Assembly: GCA_044221335.1 (NCBI GenBank)
Contig: JBGAPI010000003.1
Span: 96,772-160,771 of the forward strand
Direction of reading: 5' to 3'
DNA from: JBGAPI01 sp044221335
GTDB lineage: Bacteria; Pseudomonadota; Gammaproteobacteria; Xanthomonadales; Ahniellaceae
DNA: 64,000 nucleotides
The notes beneath the pieces are model-generated. The model was not told the origin of the DNA. It did not search any database and was given only the letters and a program-made list of their open reading frames with translations. Both the position numbers and the translations under genes were made by a program. Below, piece after piece: positions 1 to 8,365 of the stretch; within the stretch, counting starts at the first letter, position 1; every line of letters begins with the position of its first letter.

Positions 1-804
1 GACCCAGGAAACGAACAGGCCGAGCAGCGCCGCTGCGGAGATCCACAGCGACGGCGCGAGCGCCGCAAGGTCGCCGACCGTCGCCGCGTCGCGCGCGAGC
101 GTGAGCAATGGCGCCACCGGATTCCAGGCGGTCCAGGCCGCGACGATCGAACCGGGGCGCGGCACGTAGATCACCGGCGAGGCGAGCATCCAGACCATGC
201 CGAGGATCGACAGGCCGCGGGTCACGTCGTCGCTGATCATCGACAGCGGAGCGAGCAGCACGCCGAACAAGGTACCGAGCAGGATCAGCCCCCCCACGGC
301 CGCCAGCCCGACCAGTGCCTGCGACGACGGCAGCAGGCCGAACCAGGCGAAGCAGGCGGCGATCAGCAGCAGCCGGACCATGAAGTTGAACAGGGTCGTT
401 CCCACCGCCACCAGGACCAGGGTCTCGCGCGGGAAAGCGATCCGCGCCAGCAGGAAGCGCGCCTGCCCGACCGCGGCGACCGGGCCGGACAAGGCGTCGA
501 AGAAGGTCTGCCACAGGGTGATGCCGATCAGCGCGTAGGCGGGATAGGGAATCTGCGACGTGCCGAAATCGATCGCCTTGCCGCGGCTCGCCGCGGTCAG
601 CGCGAAGGCGGTCACCAGGGGTGGCACGAAGGCCCAGATGTAGCCGAGGAAGGACGCGCGGTACTGCGCCTTCAGGTCGCGCAGCACCATGATCCGCGCA
701 AGCGGCAGCGCGGCGAGCAGGTCGCGCCACATGCCGGCGACGAGCCGGCGCGGCCGGCGCAGCGCCGGCAGGGAGTCGTGCACGACGTCGTGGTCGCCGC
801 TCAT
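1..804 (-). CDS. ABC-2 type polysaccharide export permease (3'-truncated by window)
   Basis: Inner-membrane permease of an ABC exporter for a completed polysaccharide (Wzm/TagG type). The open frame runs off the left edge after 268 codons with no stop. It begins with a hydrophilic stretch, then RDLKAQYRASFLGYIWAF, the conserved cytoplasmic helix before the first membrane span of ABC-2 permeases, followed by repeated hydrophobic segments; five or six spans are visible. The ATG overlaps the stop of the upstream glycosyltransferase as ATGA, so the two are translationally coupled. This family needs a Wzt-like ATPase, which should lie just beyond the edge. Its presence says the polymer of this locus is exported by an ABC route rather than by Wzx/Wzy; that is inference from one gene. 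Confidence 0.85.
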   Translation of the reverse strand, partial: MSGDHDVVHDSLPALRRPRRLVAGMWRDLLAALPLARIMVLRDLKAQYRASFLGYIWAFVPPLVTAFALTAASRGKAIDFGTSQIPYPAYALIGITLWQTFFDALSGPVAAVGQARFLLARIAFPRETLVLVAVGTTLFNFMVRLLLIAACFAWFGLLPSSQALVGLAAVGGLILLGTLFGVLLAPLSMISDDVTRGLSILGMVWMLASPVIYVPRPGSIVAAWTAWNPVAPLLTLARDAATVGDLAALAPSLWISAAALLGLFVSWV

Positions 805-1928
805 GCCGGCGCCCTGCCGATCGCGACCGTCGACGCTCGCGGTGCGCCGGCGACGAGGCGCCGGAGCACATGGCCGACGTCGCGCCGGAACTGCTCGCGG
901 CCGAAACGTCGGCGCATGCGCTCCACGGCGTGGAGGCGCTCGTCTTCCGGCGGCGGCGCAAGAAGAACGCCGCGCAGCGCGGCCATCAGCTCGGTCTCGG
1001 CCACCGCATGGGACAACGGCGGGACGGACAGCGGGTCGACCGAGCCGTCCACGTTCAGGCCGACCGCGACGCTTCCGCACATCATCGCCTCGAGGAACAC
1101 GATCCCGAAGCCCTCCTTGCTGCTGGGCATGACGAAGACGTCGGCGGACCGGAAGACGTCCACCATCGCCTCGGCGCGGATGGCACCGGCGAACACGACC
1201 GCGTCGCCCACGCCGCGCTCGTCGGCATGCGCGCCGAGCTCGGGACGGTCCTCCCCCTCGCCGACCACGAGGTAGACGAGGTCCGGGAATTCCTGCCGGA
1301 GCGCCGGCAGCAGGTCGATCACCGAGCGATGGCCCTTGTAGCGATCACTGCGCGACAGCCGGCTGACGGTGAGCAGCACCCGCTTGCCGGCGAGACCGAG
1401 TTCGTCGCGGACCGCGGCGTGCGCCGGGCCCGGCTGGAACTTGTCCCCGACCATGTTCGGCAGCACCACGACCTGCCAGGGCTCCACCGCGCACCAGCCC
1501 AGCACCCGCTCGCGGGTATAGCGGCTGACCGCGGTGATCAGGCTGGCGCGCTCGCAGGCGAACCGCCGCAGCCGGCTCGGGCGGGACCAGGCGTCGATGC
1601 CGTGCACCTGCAGCCAGCAGCGGCAGCCGAGCAGGCGCGCCGCCGCCAGCGCCAGCGGCATCAGGTTGACGTGCAGGCAGAGCACGACGTCGTACCGGCC
1701 GCGCAGCGCCGTCGCGAGGGTCGCGGCGACCAGTCGCAGCCGCGACGGGGTCAGGCAACGGAACGCGACTTTCTCCGGCAACCGCGGCGAACTCGCGGCG
1801 GACAGTCCGAGCAGGTCGATCGACGTCACTTCGGACTCGGCCGACAGCGCCGACAGCAGGTCGCGGTTGTACTGCGCGATGCCGCCGTAGCCGCCGAAGC
1901 TGTCGGTCGCGATTCCCAGGATGCGCAT
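801..1928 (-). CDS. GT4-family glycosyltransferase
   Basis: Retaining GT-B glycosyltransferase of 375 residues that transfers a sugar from a nucleotide donor to a lipid-linked or growing glycan at the cytoplasmic membrane face. Visible features are the N-terminal MRILGIATDSFGGYGG loop, the acceptor-side HGIDAW (109-114), the core LLTVSRLSRSDRYKGH typical of GT4, and the EX7E motif with E272 and E280 in EGFGIVFLEAM. The start codon shares one base with the asparagine-synthase stop (TGATG), and the stop overlaps the permease start (ATGA). A much longer upstream extension of the frame is an antisense-type artefact, because homology begins at this ATG. Substrate and linkage cannot be read from sequence. 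Confidence 0.9.
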   Translation of the reverse strand: MRILGIATDSFGGYGGIAQYNRDLLSALSAESEVTSIDLLGLSAASSPRLPEKVAFRCLTPSRLRLVAATLATALRGRYDVVLCLHVNLMPLALAAARLLGCRCWLQVHGIDAWSRPSRLRRFACERASLITAVSRYTRERVLGWCAVEPWQVVVLPNMVGDKFQPGPAHAAVRDELGLAGKRVLLTVSRLSRSDRYKGHRSVIDLLPALRQEFPDLVYLVVGEGEDRPELGAHADERGVGDAVVFAGAIRAEAMVDVFRSADVFVMPSSKEGFGIVFLEAMMCGSVAVGLNVDGSVDPLSVPPLSHAVAETELMAALRGVLLAPPPEDERLHAVERMRRRFGREQFRRDVGHVLRRLVAGAPRASTVAIGRAPA

Positions 1929-3745
1929 CAGGCGCCCACCGGCTCGCGCAGCCAGGAGGTGGCGAAGCGCCGCGCCCAGGTATTGAGGTTGAGCCTTCCC
2001 CCCTGTGGCACCGGACGGGCCCGATCGAGCCAGTCCTGCAGCGGCGTCATGAAGCCGGTCTTGCTGCGGTCGATCACCGCGCGCGGCAAGGCCCGCGACG
2101 GCGCCGCCGCGAGCAGGCGCTTGCCGTGACCCTGCCGGCGCAGCGCGTCGAGGCCCCCCAGCGAGCGCCACAGGTGCCGGTCGACCAGCGGCGTGCGGAC
2201 CTCCACCGAGTGCGCCATGCTGGCCCAGTCGGTGTCGCGCAGCAGCTGGTTGCGCATGTAGGCGCCGGCCTCCAGGCAGGCGACTCTCGAATAGTCGTCG
2301 CTCACTCTCAGCACGCCGAGATCCTCGAGGCGATCGGCCCAGCGCAGCCGGCGCAGTCCTTCGCGGACCACGTCCTCCGGCAACAGCCGCTCGAGTTCCC
2401 AGGGCATGAACAGGCCGCGACGCAGCAGGTAGGCGCCGGACCAGCGACCGCCGAGCTCGAGCATGCCGGCGGCCTTCGGACTGAGGCGCGTCTGGCGCGC
2501 GAGCAGCAGCGCCGCCACCCGCCGCACACCGCCGCCGAGCAGCGGGATCCGGCTCGGCAGCCACATCCGGCGCACCCACGCCGGCACCCGCTCGAACACG
2601 TCGTAGCCGCCGAACAGCTCGTCGCCGCCGACGCCGGACATCACCACCTTGAGACCCTGCTCGCGCGCAGCCTTGGCCGCGAACCAGGTATTGACGCCGT
2701 CGATGCTGGGCTGGTCCATCGCCGCCATGATGGTCGGCAGCTCACGCTCGAACTCGGCGCGCGACACCAGACGTTCGACGTGGCGCGCGCCGTAGCGATG
2801 CGCGGTGTCCGCCGCGAGCGGTCCCTCGTCGACCGCGCTGTCGCGGAATTCGTCGAAGCGCAGGGTGACGGTGGTGACCGGCCGCGGATCGAGATCGGCC
2901 ATCACGCCGAGGATCGCGCCGGAATCGATGCCGCCGGAAAGGAATGCGCCGACCGGCACGTCGGCGACGAGATGCGCGCGCACGCTGTCGATCAGCGCCT
3001 CGACCACCCGCTCCGTCGCGTCGCGGCTGTCGCGGCCGGCATCGCGCGCGAACAGCGATTCGGTGCGGAAATGCGCCTGCGGCTGCTGGGCGCCGAGCGC
3101 ATCGACCCAGAGATAGCAGCCCGCCGGCAGCGCGCGGACCTGCTGCCAGCAGGTGAACGGCTCCGGCACGTGCCCGAACAGGAAGAAGCCGACCTGCCCC
3201 GCGGGTTCCCGCGCGGCCGACACGCCGCCGCCGGCGAGCAGCGCCTTCACCTGCGAGGCGATCCGCACCGTCCAGCCGTCGTCGGCGTAGTACAGCGGCT
3301 TGATCCCGAACGGATCGCGTGCCAGCAGCATCCGCCGGCGAACGCCGTCCCACAGCGCGAACGCGTACATCCCGCGCAGGTGATCGAACATGTCGCTGCC
3401 CCACTCCTCGTAGGCCAGCAGCAGGACCTCGGTGTCGGATTCGGTGCGGAAACCGCGGCCTCGCCGCGTCAGCTCGTCGCGCAGTTCGCGGTAGTTGTAG
3501 ATCTCGCCGTTGAAGGTGATCGACAGCCGGCCGTCCGCCGAGTGCATCGGCTGCGCGGCGCGCTCGTCGAGGTCGATGATCGCCAGCCGGCGATGTCCGA
3601 GACCGACGCGGCCGTCGTCCGAGAACCAGGCGCCCGCGCCGTCCGGCCCGCGCGCCTGCATGTGGTCGCGGATCCGGACCAGCTCGCCGCGGTCCAGCGG
3701 AGCGGCAGCGCCATGATAGGCGTAGAGGGCGGCGACGCCGCACAT
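1928..3745 (-). CDS. Asparagine synthase (glutamine-hydrolysing)-like amidotransferase of the EPS locus
   Basis: Two-domain enzyme of 605 residues. The N-terminal class II glutamine amidotransferase has Cys2 directly after the initiator Met (MCGVAALY), GHRRLAIIDL at 50-59 and FNGEIYNY at 78-85. The C-terminal synthetase domain carries the pyrophosphate loop SGGIDS at 270-275. All catalytic elements of AsnB are present. Homologues inside O-antigen and capsule loci (WbpS-like) are thought to amidate a uronic acid rather than make free asparagine, and the hexosaminuronate dehydrogenase two genes upstream would supply such a substrate. That role is inference. It is tightly packed between a membrane protein and the GT4 gene. 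The ATG is fixed by the need for Cys at position 2. Confidence 0.88.
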   Translation of the reverse strand: MCGVAALYAYHGAAAPLDRGELVRIRDHMQARGPDGAGAWFSDDGRVGLGHRRLAIIDLDERAAQPMHSADGRLSITFNGEIYNYRELRDELTRRGRGFRTESDTEVLLLAYEEWGSDMFDHLRGMYAFALWDGVRRRMLLARDPFGIKPLYYADDGWTVRIASQVKALLAGGGVSAAREPAGQVGFFLFGHVPEPFTCWQQVRALPAGCYLWVDALGAQQPQAHFRTESLFARDAGRDSRDATERVVEALIDSVRAHLVADVPVGAFLSGGIDSGAILGVMADLDPRPVTTVTLRFDEFRDSAVDEGPLAADTAHRYGARHVERLVSRAEFERELPTIMAAMDQPSIDGVNTWFAAKAAREQGLKVVMSGVGGDELFGGYDVFERVPAWVRRMWLPSRIPLLGGGVRRVAALLLARQTRLSPKAAGMLELGGRWSGAYLLRRGLFMPWELERLLPEDVVREGLRRLRWADRLEDLGVLRVSDDYSRVACLEAGAYMRNQLLRDTDWASMAHSVEVRTPLVDRHLWRSLGGLDALRRQGHGKRLLAAAPSRALPRAVIDRSKTGFMTPLQDWLDRARPVPQGGRLNLNTWARRFATSWLREPVGA

Positions 3746-3782
3746 CAGGCCGGCTCCTTCGCGGGGCGCTGGGCGATCGTCG

Positions 3783-4931
3783 TCACAGGTGGCCGACCGC
3801 GCCGAATATGGCCACCGCGGTCGAGGCGAGGATGCCGGCGCCCTGCAGCCCGGCCGAAAGGCGAAATCCCGCGGCGAGAAAATGGACGATCGCCGGCATC
3901 GCCCACACCGCGTAGCGGTCGAACGAATGGAAGCCCCAGTACGGTCCGGTGGAGAAGATGAAGAGGCTGTTGCCGAACAGCCAGGCCGCCATCGCGCGAT
4001 CGAACGCGGATGCCGCCCCGCCGGCAAGCCGTCGCGCCGCGATCGCCATCGCGACCAGCACCATCGCGACATTGGCGGCGATGTAGCAGAGCTTCCAGGT
4101 CGGCACGGGCAGGCGCAGTGCGCCGGCGATCAGCGCCTGGAACGGCCAGCCCCAGTGCGGCGCATTGGCCGCGTCGTAGCCGAGCTGGGCCAGCGCGGTC
4201 GCCGGGATGTTGGCGGCGTGGCCGTACATGCCGAGCTGATGCAGCCAGTCGCCGTACTCGATGCGGTTGAACGGAAGCAGCATGCCGGCGATCAGCCCGC
4301 AGCCGAGGACGTAGCGGACGAACGCCGGGCCGCGCCCGGACTCCGGCAGCAGGAAAACGCCGCCGAGGCAGGCGAACACGCTGGCCGGGCGGAACAGTCC
4401 TGCCGCGCCCATCACCAGGCCCGCGGCCAGCGGGTGTCCCCGCTGCAGCAGCAGGTAGCTGGCCAGGATCAGCAGCAGGTTGGCCGGCTCGCTCATGCCG
4501 AGCGCCGAGCAAAGCACGAAGGCCGGGCTCATCCATGCGAGCATCCAGGCCCCCTGCAGGCTGCCGCCGCAGCGGCGGAAGGCGACCGGGACCGCCGCGG
4601 CGGCGATCATGCCGAGCAGCACGGCGCTCCAGGCATAGCCGAACACGCGCCCGGGTGGGCCGATCAGCACGCTCCATCCGGGGAACACCCGCGTATGCCA
4701 GCTGTCCGGCGGCAGGACCGCGCCTTCGAACATCGCCTGGGCGACGACGACGTAGGACGGCACGTCGGTCGCCTCGAGCACGGCCGTCAACGCCCGCCCG
4801 GAGACCCCGAGCACGATTCCGAACACCACCAGCCGCATCGCCAGCGCGACGCCGAACAGTGCGCGATCGGCGCCGCGGCCGTCGCCGGCGCGCCCGGAAG
4901 CGAAGCCGAGGTCGGCATCGACCGCACTCAC
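3783..4931 (-). CDS. Polytopic membrane protein, probable GT-C glycosyltransferase
   Basis: Integral membrane protein of 382 residues with about nine hydrophobic spans. After the first span comes a periplasmic-type loop with an acidic pair-like motif (EATDVPSYV) and then DSWHTRVFPGW. This layout, an acidic residue just after helix 1 and an H/R/F-P-rich second part, recalls GT-C mannosyltransferases such as the PIG-V/GT87 groups, but no family can be named firmly. The ATG overlaps the stop of the nucleotide-sugar dehydrogenase (ATGA), and 37 nt separate it from the amidotransferase, so it belongs to the EPS operon. Alternatives are a polymerase- or acetyltransferase-like membrane protein. The frame is certain; the function is inferred. 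Confidence 0.7.
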   Translation of the reverse strand: MSAVDADLGFASGRAGDGRGADRALFGVALAMRLVVFGIVLGVSGRALTAVLEATDVPSYVVVAQAMFEGAVLPPDSWHTRVFPGWSVLIGPPGRVFGYAWSAVLLGMIAAAAVPVAFRRCGGSLQGAWMLAWMSPAFVLCSALGMSEPANLLLILASYLLLQRGHPLAAGLVMGAAGLFRPASVFACLGGVFLLPESGRGPAFVRYVLGCGLIAGMLLPFNRIEYGDWLHQLGMYGHAANIPATALAQLGYDAANAPHWGWPFQALIAGALRLPVPTWKLCYIAANVAMVLVAMAIAARRLAGGAASAFDRAMAAWLFGNSLFIFSTGPYWGFHSFDRYAVWAMPAIVHFLAAGFRLSAGLQGAGILASTAVAIFGAVGHL

Positions 4932-6232
4932 AGGCGCTCGTCCACGCGATCCGCCGGCCAGATGCTGCGCAGGTCGAACAGCACGCCACCAGGACGCAGC
5001 CAGGACCGGACCTCGCTGACCGCAAGCCGCCGGAACTCGTCATGCGCGACGGCCAGCAGCACGGCGTCGTAGGTACCGGCGGTGGGCGCCGCGCACAAGT
5101 CGATGCCGTGCTCGCGCCGCGCCGCCGCCGCATCCGCGCGCGGATCGAGCACATCGACCGCCGCCTGCAATCCGCGCAACTCGGTGACGATTTCGACGAC
5201 GCGGGTGTTGCGCAGGTCGGCGCAGTTCTCCTTGAAGGTCAGCCCGAGCACCAGGATGCGTGCGCCCGGCACAGCGCGACCTCGCCGCGCCATCAGACGC
5301 AGCAGGCGCGTGCCGACGTATTCGCTCATGCCGTCGTTGATCCGCCGCGCCGCCTTGATCAGTTCGGGGTGGGCGCCGACTTCCTCGGCCTTGTGGATGA
5401 GGTAGTAGGGATCGACGCCGATGCAATGGCCGCCGACCAGGCCCGGGCGGACCGGCATGAAGTTCCACTTGGTCCCTGCCGCCGCCAGCACAGCCTCGGT
5501 GTCGAGGCCCATGCGGTGGAACATCACCGCGAGTTCGTTGGCGAGCGCGATGTTGACGTCGCGCTGGGTGTTCTCGACCGCCTTCGCCGCTTCCGCCACG
5601 CGGATCGACGGCGCGCGATGGGTGCCGGCGCGGACGATGCGGCGGTAGATCGCGTCGACCCGTTCGGCGGCCTCCGGCGTCGAACCGGACGTGACCTTGA
5701 CGATGTCGGCCAGACGCCGCGTGCGGTCGCCGGGATTGATCCGCTCCGGGCTGTAGCCGCAGTGGAAGTCGACGTTGTAGGCGAGACCGCTCAGCTGTTC
5801 CAGCAGCGGCGCGCATTCCTCGTCGGTGGCGCCGGGGTAGACCGTCGACTCGTAGACGACCAGGTCGCCGCGCTTCAGCACCGCGCCGACCGCGCGGGTC
5901 GCCGCGAGCAGCGGGCCGAGGTCGGGCAGCTTGTGGCGGTTGACCGGGGTCGGTACCGCGATCAGGTACACGGTACAGTCGGTCAGCGCGGCGGGGTCGT
6001 GCTGGAACTCGATCCGGTCCCGCACCGCGAAGATCGCCGCCGGCTCGACCTCGCCGCTGTCATCGCTTCCTTCGCGCAGGCGTCGGACACGCTCCGCATC
6101 GATATCGAAGCCGACCACGTCGAACTCCGCCGCGAGCGCCACGGCGAGCGGCAGGCCGACGTAGCCGAGGCCGATCACCGCGATGCGTTCGTCGCCGTTG
6201 CGATGCCGGGGGTCGGCGGGGATCGTCGTCAT
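4928..6232 (-). CDS. UDP-N-acetylhexosamine 6-dehydrogenase (TviB/WbpA/WbpO-like)
   Basis: NAD-dependent four-electron oxidation of UDP-GlcNAc or UDP-GalNAc at C6 to the uronic acid. The protein has 434 residues. The Rossmann motif GLGYVG is at 21-26, SPERINPG at 161-168 and AEAAKAVENTQR near 213-224. The catalytic cysteine is Cys270 in GGHCIGVDPYYL. The CIGVDPYYL context marks the WbpA/TviB branch rather than Ugd, whose loop here reads GGSCFPKD in a second gene of this locus. Its product is the likely substrate for the amidotransferase downstream. It starts 7 nt after the MarR-like gene ends and ends overlapping the GT-C gene. Which hexosamine it oxidises is not visible. Confidence 0.9.
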   Translation of the reverse strand: MTTIPADPRHRNGDERIAVIGLGYVGLPLAVALAAEFDVVGFDIDAERVRRLREGSDDSGEVEPAAIFAVRDRIEFQHDPAALTDCTVYLIAVPTPVNRHKLPDLGPLLAATRAVGAVLKRGDLVVYESTVYPGATDEECAPLLEQLSGLAYNVDFHCGYSPERINPGDRTRRLADIVKVTSGSTPEAAERVDAIYRRIVRAGTHRAPSIRVAEAAKAVENTQRDVNIALANELAVMFHRMGLDTEAVLAAAGTKWNFMPVRPGLVGGHCIGVDPYYLIHKAEEVGAHPELIKAARRINDGMSEYVGTRLLRLMARRGRAVPGARILVLGLTFKENCADLRNTRVVEIVTELRGLQAAVDVLDPRADAAAARREHGIDLCAAPTAGTYDAVLLAVAHDEFRRLAVSEVRSWLRPGGVLFDLRSIWPADRVDERL

Positions 6233-6239
6233 CGTCGGA

Positions 6240-6605
6240 TCAGTGGCGCCCGGGGCTCATCGCGCCGCCGTTGCCGGAGCGTTCCTGCAACTGCGCGACC
6301 TCGCGGCGCAGGTCTGCCAGCTCCAGCGAAAGCTGGTCGTACTCCTGCTGCTTGCGCTTCAGGAAGGCCAGCGTCACCCGCGCCTTCGCCTTCAGGCCCG
6401 ACGGCGTCAGCGCGTAGGCGTAGGCGAGCTTGTGCTGACTGTTGGTGAAGTTGCGCACCTTGAGCCAGCCCTTGTCGATCAGTGCGCGCACGCAATAGTT
6501 GGCCTTGCCGAGCGACAGGCCGAGTTCGGCCGCGAGCTCGCGCTGGCTGATCCGCGGGCGCTCGGCCAGCAGGCGCAGGACGCGGAAGCGGAGTTCGTCG
6601 TTCAC
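6240..6605 (-). CDS. MarR-family EPS-associated transcriptional regulator
   Basis: Winged-helix DNA-binding protein of 121 residues. Residues 1-60 form the helix-turn-helix (ISQRELAAELGLSLGKANYCVRAL), followed by the wing and then a coiled-coil-like tail with the heptad-like ELADLRREVAQLQE. This matches the MarR-like family found in exopolysaccharide loci of proteobacteria (TIGR04176, named from memory), whose members start biosynthetic operons. The start is GTG and has no clear Shine-Dalgarno sequence. It is the first gene after the ops site, so it and the six genes below it are the likely RfaH-dependent unit. Whether it represses or activates is not known. Confidence 0.85.
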   Translation of the reverse strand: MNDELRFRVLRLLAERPRISQRELAAELGLSLGKANYCVRALIDKGWLKVRNFTNSQHKLAYAYALTPSGLKAKARVTLAFLKRKQQEYDQLSLELADLRREVAQLQERSGNGGAMSPGRH

Positions 6606-6628
6606 GGGATCGTTGCGGTCGATTCCGG

Positions 6629-6640
6629 CACGCTACCGCC
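6629..6640 (-). promoter_or_regulatory. ops (operon polarity suppressor) element for RfaH
   Basis: Read on the minus strand this is GGCGGTAGCGTG, identical in all 12 positions to the enterobacterial ops consensus as I recall it. It lies 24 nt before the GTG of the EPS MarR gene and about 130 nt after the end of rfaH. RfaH is recruited to RNA polymerase paused at ops and then suppresses termination through long, poorly translated operons. The ops bases are also the right part of an inverted repeat (CGGCACGC ... GCGTGCCG), so the transcript can fold a stem here. Confidence 0.85.
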
Positions 6641-6727
6641 CTTCGGCTGAGGGCGTGCCGTATGGCCTTGCACCGGGTTGTTGCGGCACGCGCCACGGGC
6701 TCTTGGCGGCGCGTGCTCTTGAAGGTT

Positions 6728-6795
6728 CGCGGCTTGTGCCGCTCCTGCATCGCGGCTTGCGCCGCTCCTACATAGCGGCTTGCGCCGCTCCCACG
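6728..6795. repeat. Three tandem GTAG-type REP palindromes
   Basis: Three copies of a palindrome reading on the minus strand GTAGGAGCGGCGCAAGCCGC, spaced about 23 bp. The first and third differ at the head (GCAG, GTGG). The stem is GCGGC/GCCGC around a GCAA loop. The middle copy's GTAG contains the TAG stop codon of rfaH, and the last codons of rfaH (GAAQAAM) are themselves read from the third copy. GTAG-headed REPs are associated with RAYT transposases; none is in this window. Confidence 0.8.
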
Positions 6796-7322
6796 GGGAA
6801 CAGCATGGCGAGGTGCTTGCGCGGGACCACCACGCTGCATGCGTCGCCGAGCATCCGCACCAGGAGTCGTACGCGCTCCAGGCCGCAGGCGCTCTGGAAG
6901 ATCGCGGAGAGGCCGGACAGCGGCCCTTCGGTGACCGTGACCTCGTCGCCGGGACGCAGATCCGGGGCGTTGAGTTCGACGATGGTGTCCGCATCGCTGC
7001 GCGAGCGGATCGACGCGATCACCTGCTCCGGCACCTGGGCCGGCGCCGTGCCGAAGCGCACCAGTCCCGCCACGCCGCGGGTCGAGCGCACCGGTGCCAA
7101 CGAGGTGAGGTCGGCGTCGGCACGCAGGAAGACGTAGCGCGGGAACAGCGCTTCGATACTGTCGACCATGCCGCGGGCGCCGCGGCGCGAATGGCGCACC
7201 CGCGGGTACAGGCACTCGTAGCCCTGGCGCAGCAGGTTGGCCAACGCCACCGGCTCCGCGCGCGGCTTGGTCAGCACGGCGTACCAGCGGGGATCAGCGA
7301 GGGCGGTCGTTGCGTTCAACAT
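6768..7322 (-). CDS. rfaH: RfaH/NusG-family transcription antiterminator
   Basis: Specialised NusG paralogue of 184 residues that binds RNA polymerase at ops sites and increases processivity through surface-polysaccharide operons. The N-terminal NGN domain begins at WYAVLTKPRAEPVALANLLRQ and has the conserved ALFPRYVF segment near 60; the C-terminal KOW domain starts around LRPGDEVTVTEGPLSGLSAIF. It is somewhat longer than E. coli RfaH (162), because the last residues are encoded by a REP element whose GTAG provides the stop. It lies between the nucleotide-sugar genes and the polymer genes, with a perfect ops site about 130 nt downstream. No Shine-Dalgarno sequence precedes the ATG; instead the start codon sits in a hairpin loop. 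Confidence 0.92.
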   Translation of the reverse strand: MLNATTALADPRWYAVLTKPRAEPVALANLLRQGYECLYPRVRHSRRGARGMVDSIEALFPRYVFLRADADLTSLAPVRSTRGVAGLVRFGTAPAQVPEQVIASIRSRSDADTIVELNAPDLRPGDEVTVTEGPLSGLSAIFQSACGLERVRLLVRMLGDACSVVVPRKHLAMLFPVGAAQAAM

Positions 7323-7332
7323 GTGAACGCAA
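7310..7332 (-). promoter_or_regulatory. Inverted repeat enclosing the rfaH start codon
   Basis: TTGCGTTCA and TGAACGCAA form a perfect 9-bp inverted repeat separated by 5 nt that contain the rfaH ATG. As RNA this would be a hairpin with AUG in the loop; as DNA it could be an operator. The upstream sequence, TTAGTACC before the stem, offers no ribosome-binding site. A role in controlling rfaH translation is inference. Confidence 0.5.
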
Positions 7333-7336
7333 GGTA

Positions 7337-8365
7337 CTAAAGCGCCTGACCCGGTTCAAGGGAACGTAGCGCGCGAATCGCCGCGCCGTCGCGAATCCAG
7401 CGCCAGGCAGTGTGAACGATCGTCGCGAGATCGCCGTGCCGCGGCCGCCAGCCGAGCTCGGCGGTCGCGCGCTGCGGGTCCGCGAACAGCGCGGCGGGAT
7501 CGCCGTGACGGCGCGGCCGGAGCGCACGCGTGGCGCGTCGACCGAGCTCCCGCTCGCAGGCCGCGAGGACCTCCAGCACCGAGAAGCCGCGGCCGGAGCC
7601 GAGGTTGAACACCCCGCCGTCGAAACCGGCGAACAGGGCATCCAGCGCCGCCAGGTGCGCGCCGGCGACGTCGGCGACATGCAGGTAGTCGCGGACGCAG
7701 GTGCCGTCCGCGGTCGGATAGTCGGTGCCGTTGATCTCCACGGGGGCCGCGTCCCGGAGTGCCGTCAGGATGCGTGGCACGAGCCGGGTCTCCGGGACGT
7801 GCCATTCGCCGAGGGTGCCGTCGGGATCCGCGCCCGCGACGTTGAAATAGCGCAGCCGGACGGCTCGGAGGCCGTCGTCGCGCGCGGCGACGATCAGGTT
7901 CTCCGCCGCGAGCTTGCTGCGGCCGTAGACGCTGACCGGCGCCAGCGGCGCGTCCTCGCCGACCGGGGCCGAATCGGGCTGCCCGTAGACCGCGCAGGTG
8001 CTGGAGTGGACCAGCGTCCCCACCCCGGCCTCGCGCATCGCGGCGATCAGGCTGGCGGTGCCGTCGGTGTTGACCCGGCGGTAGCCCGCAGGATCCCGTT
8101 CGCCATCGGCGACGACGCAGCGCGCGGCGAGGTGAGCGACGGCCGTGACCCGGTGGCGACGCAGTACCGCCGCGAGTCTGCCGCTATCGAGCAGGTCGCC
8201 ACGCTCGAACGGCCCGAAGCGCAGCGCCCATTCGTTGCCGGTGGACAGGTCGTCGTACGCGACCGGCAGCCAGCCGCGCGCGGCGATCGCCTTGCAGACG
8301 TGGCTGCCGATGTAGCCGGCGCCGCCGGTGACGAGGACCGCGCGCTGTCCGGGTCCGAGCGTCAT
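7337..8365 (-). CDS. galE: UDP-glucose 4-epimerase
   Basis: Interconverts UDP-Glc and UDP-Gal (or the GlcNAc/GalNAc pair) by transient oxidation at C4. Extended short-chain dehydrogenase of 342 residues with NAD loop GGAGYIG at 14-20, serines in HSSTCAVYG (120-128) and the catalytic pair Tyr147/Lys151 in [11 protein letters not shown]. Length and motifs are standard for GalE. Its ATG overlaps the UXS stop by four bases (ATGA), and its own stop lies 14 nt before rfaH, so it is in the same transcript. It supplies galactose or GalNAc for the surface polymer and for the hexosamine dehydrogenase. Substrate range is not decided by the visible sequence. Confidence 0.92.
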   Translation of the reverse strand: MTLGPGQRAVLVTGGAGYIGSHVCKAIAARGWLPVAYDDLSTGNEWALRFGPFERGDLLDSGRLAAVLRRHRVTAVAHLAARCVVADGERDPAGYRRVNTDGTASLIAAMREAGVGTLVHSSTCAVYGQPDSAPVGEDAPLAPVSVYGRSKLAAENLIVAARDDGLRAVRLRYFNVAGADPDGTLGEWHVPETRLVPRILTALRDAAPVEINGTDYPTADGTCVRDYLHVADVAGAHLAALDALFAGFDGGVFNLGSGRGFSVLEVLAACERELGRRATRALRPRRHGDPAALFADPQRATAELGWRPRHGDLATIVHTAWRWIRDGAAIRALRSLEPGQAL

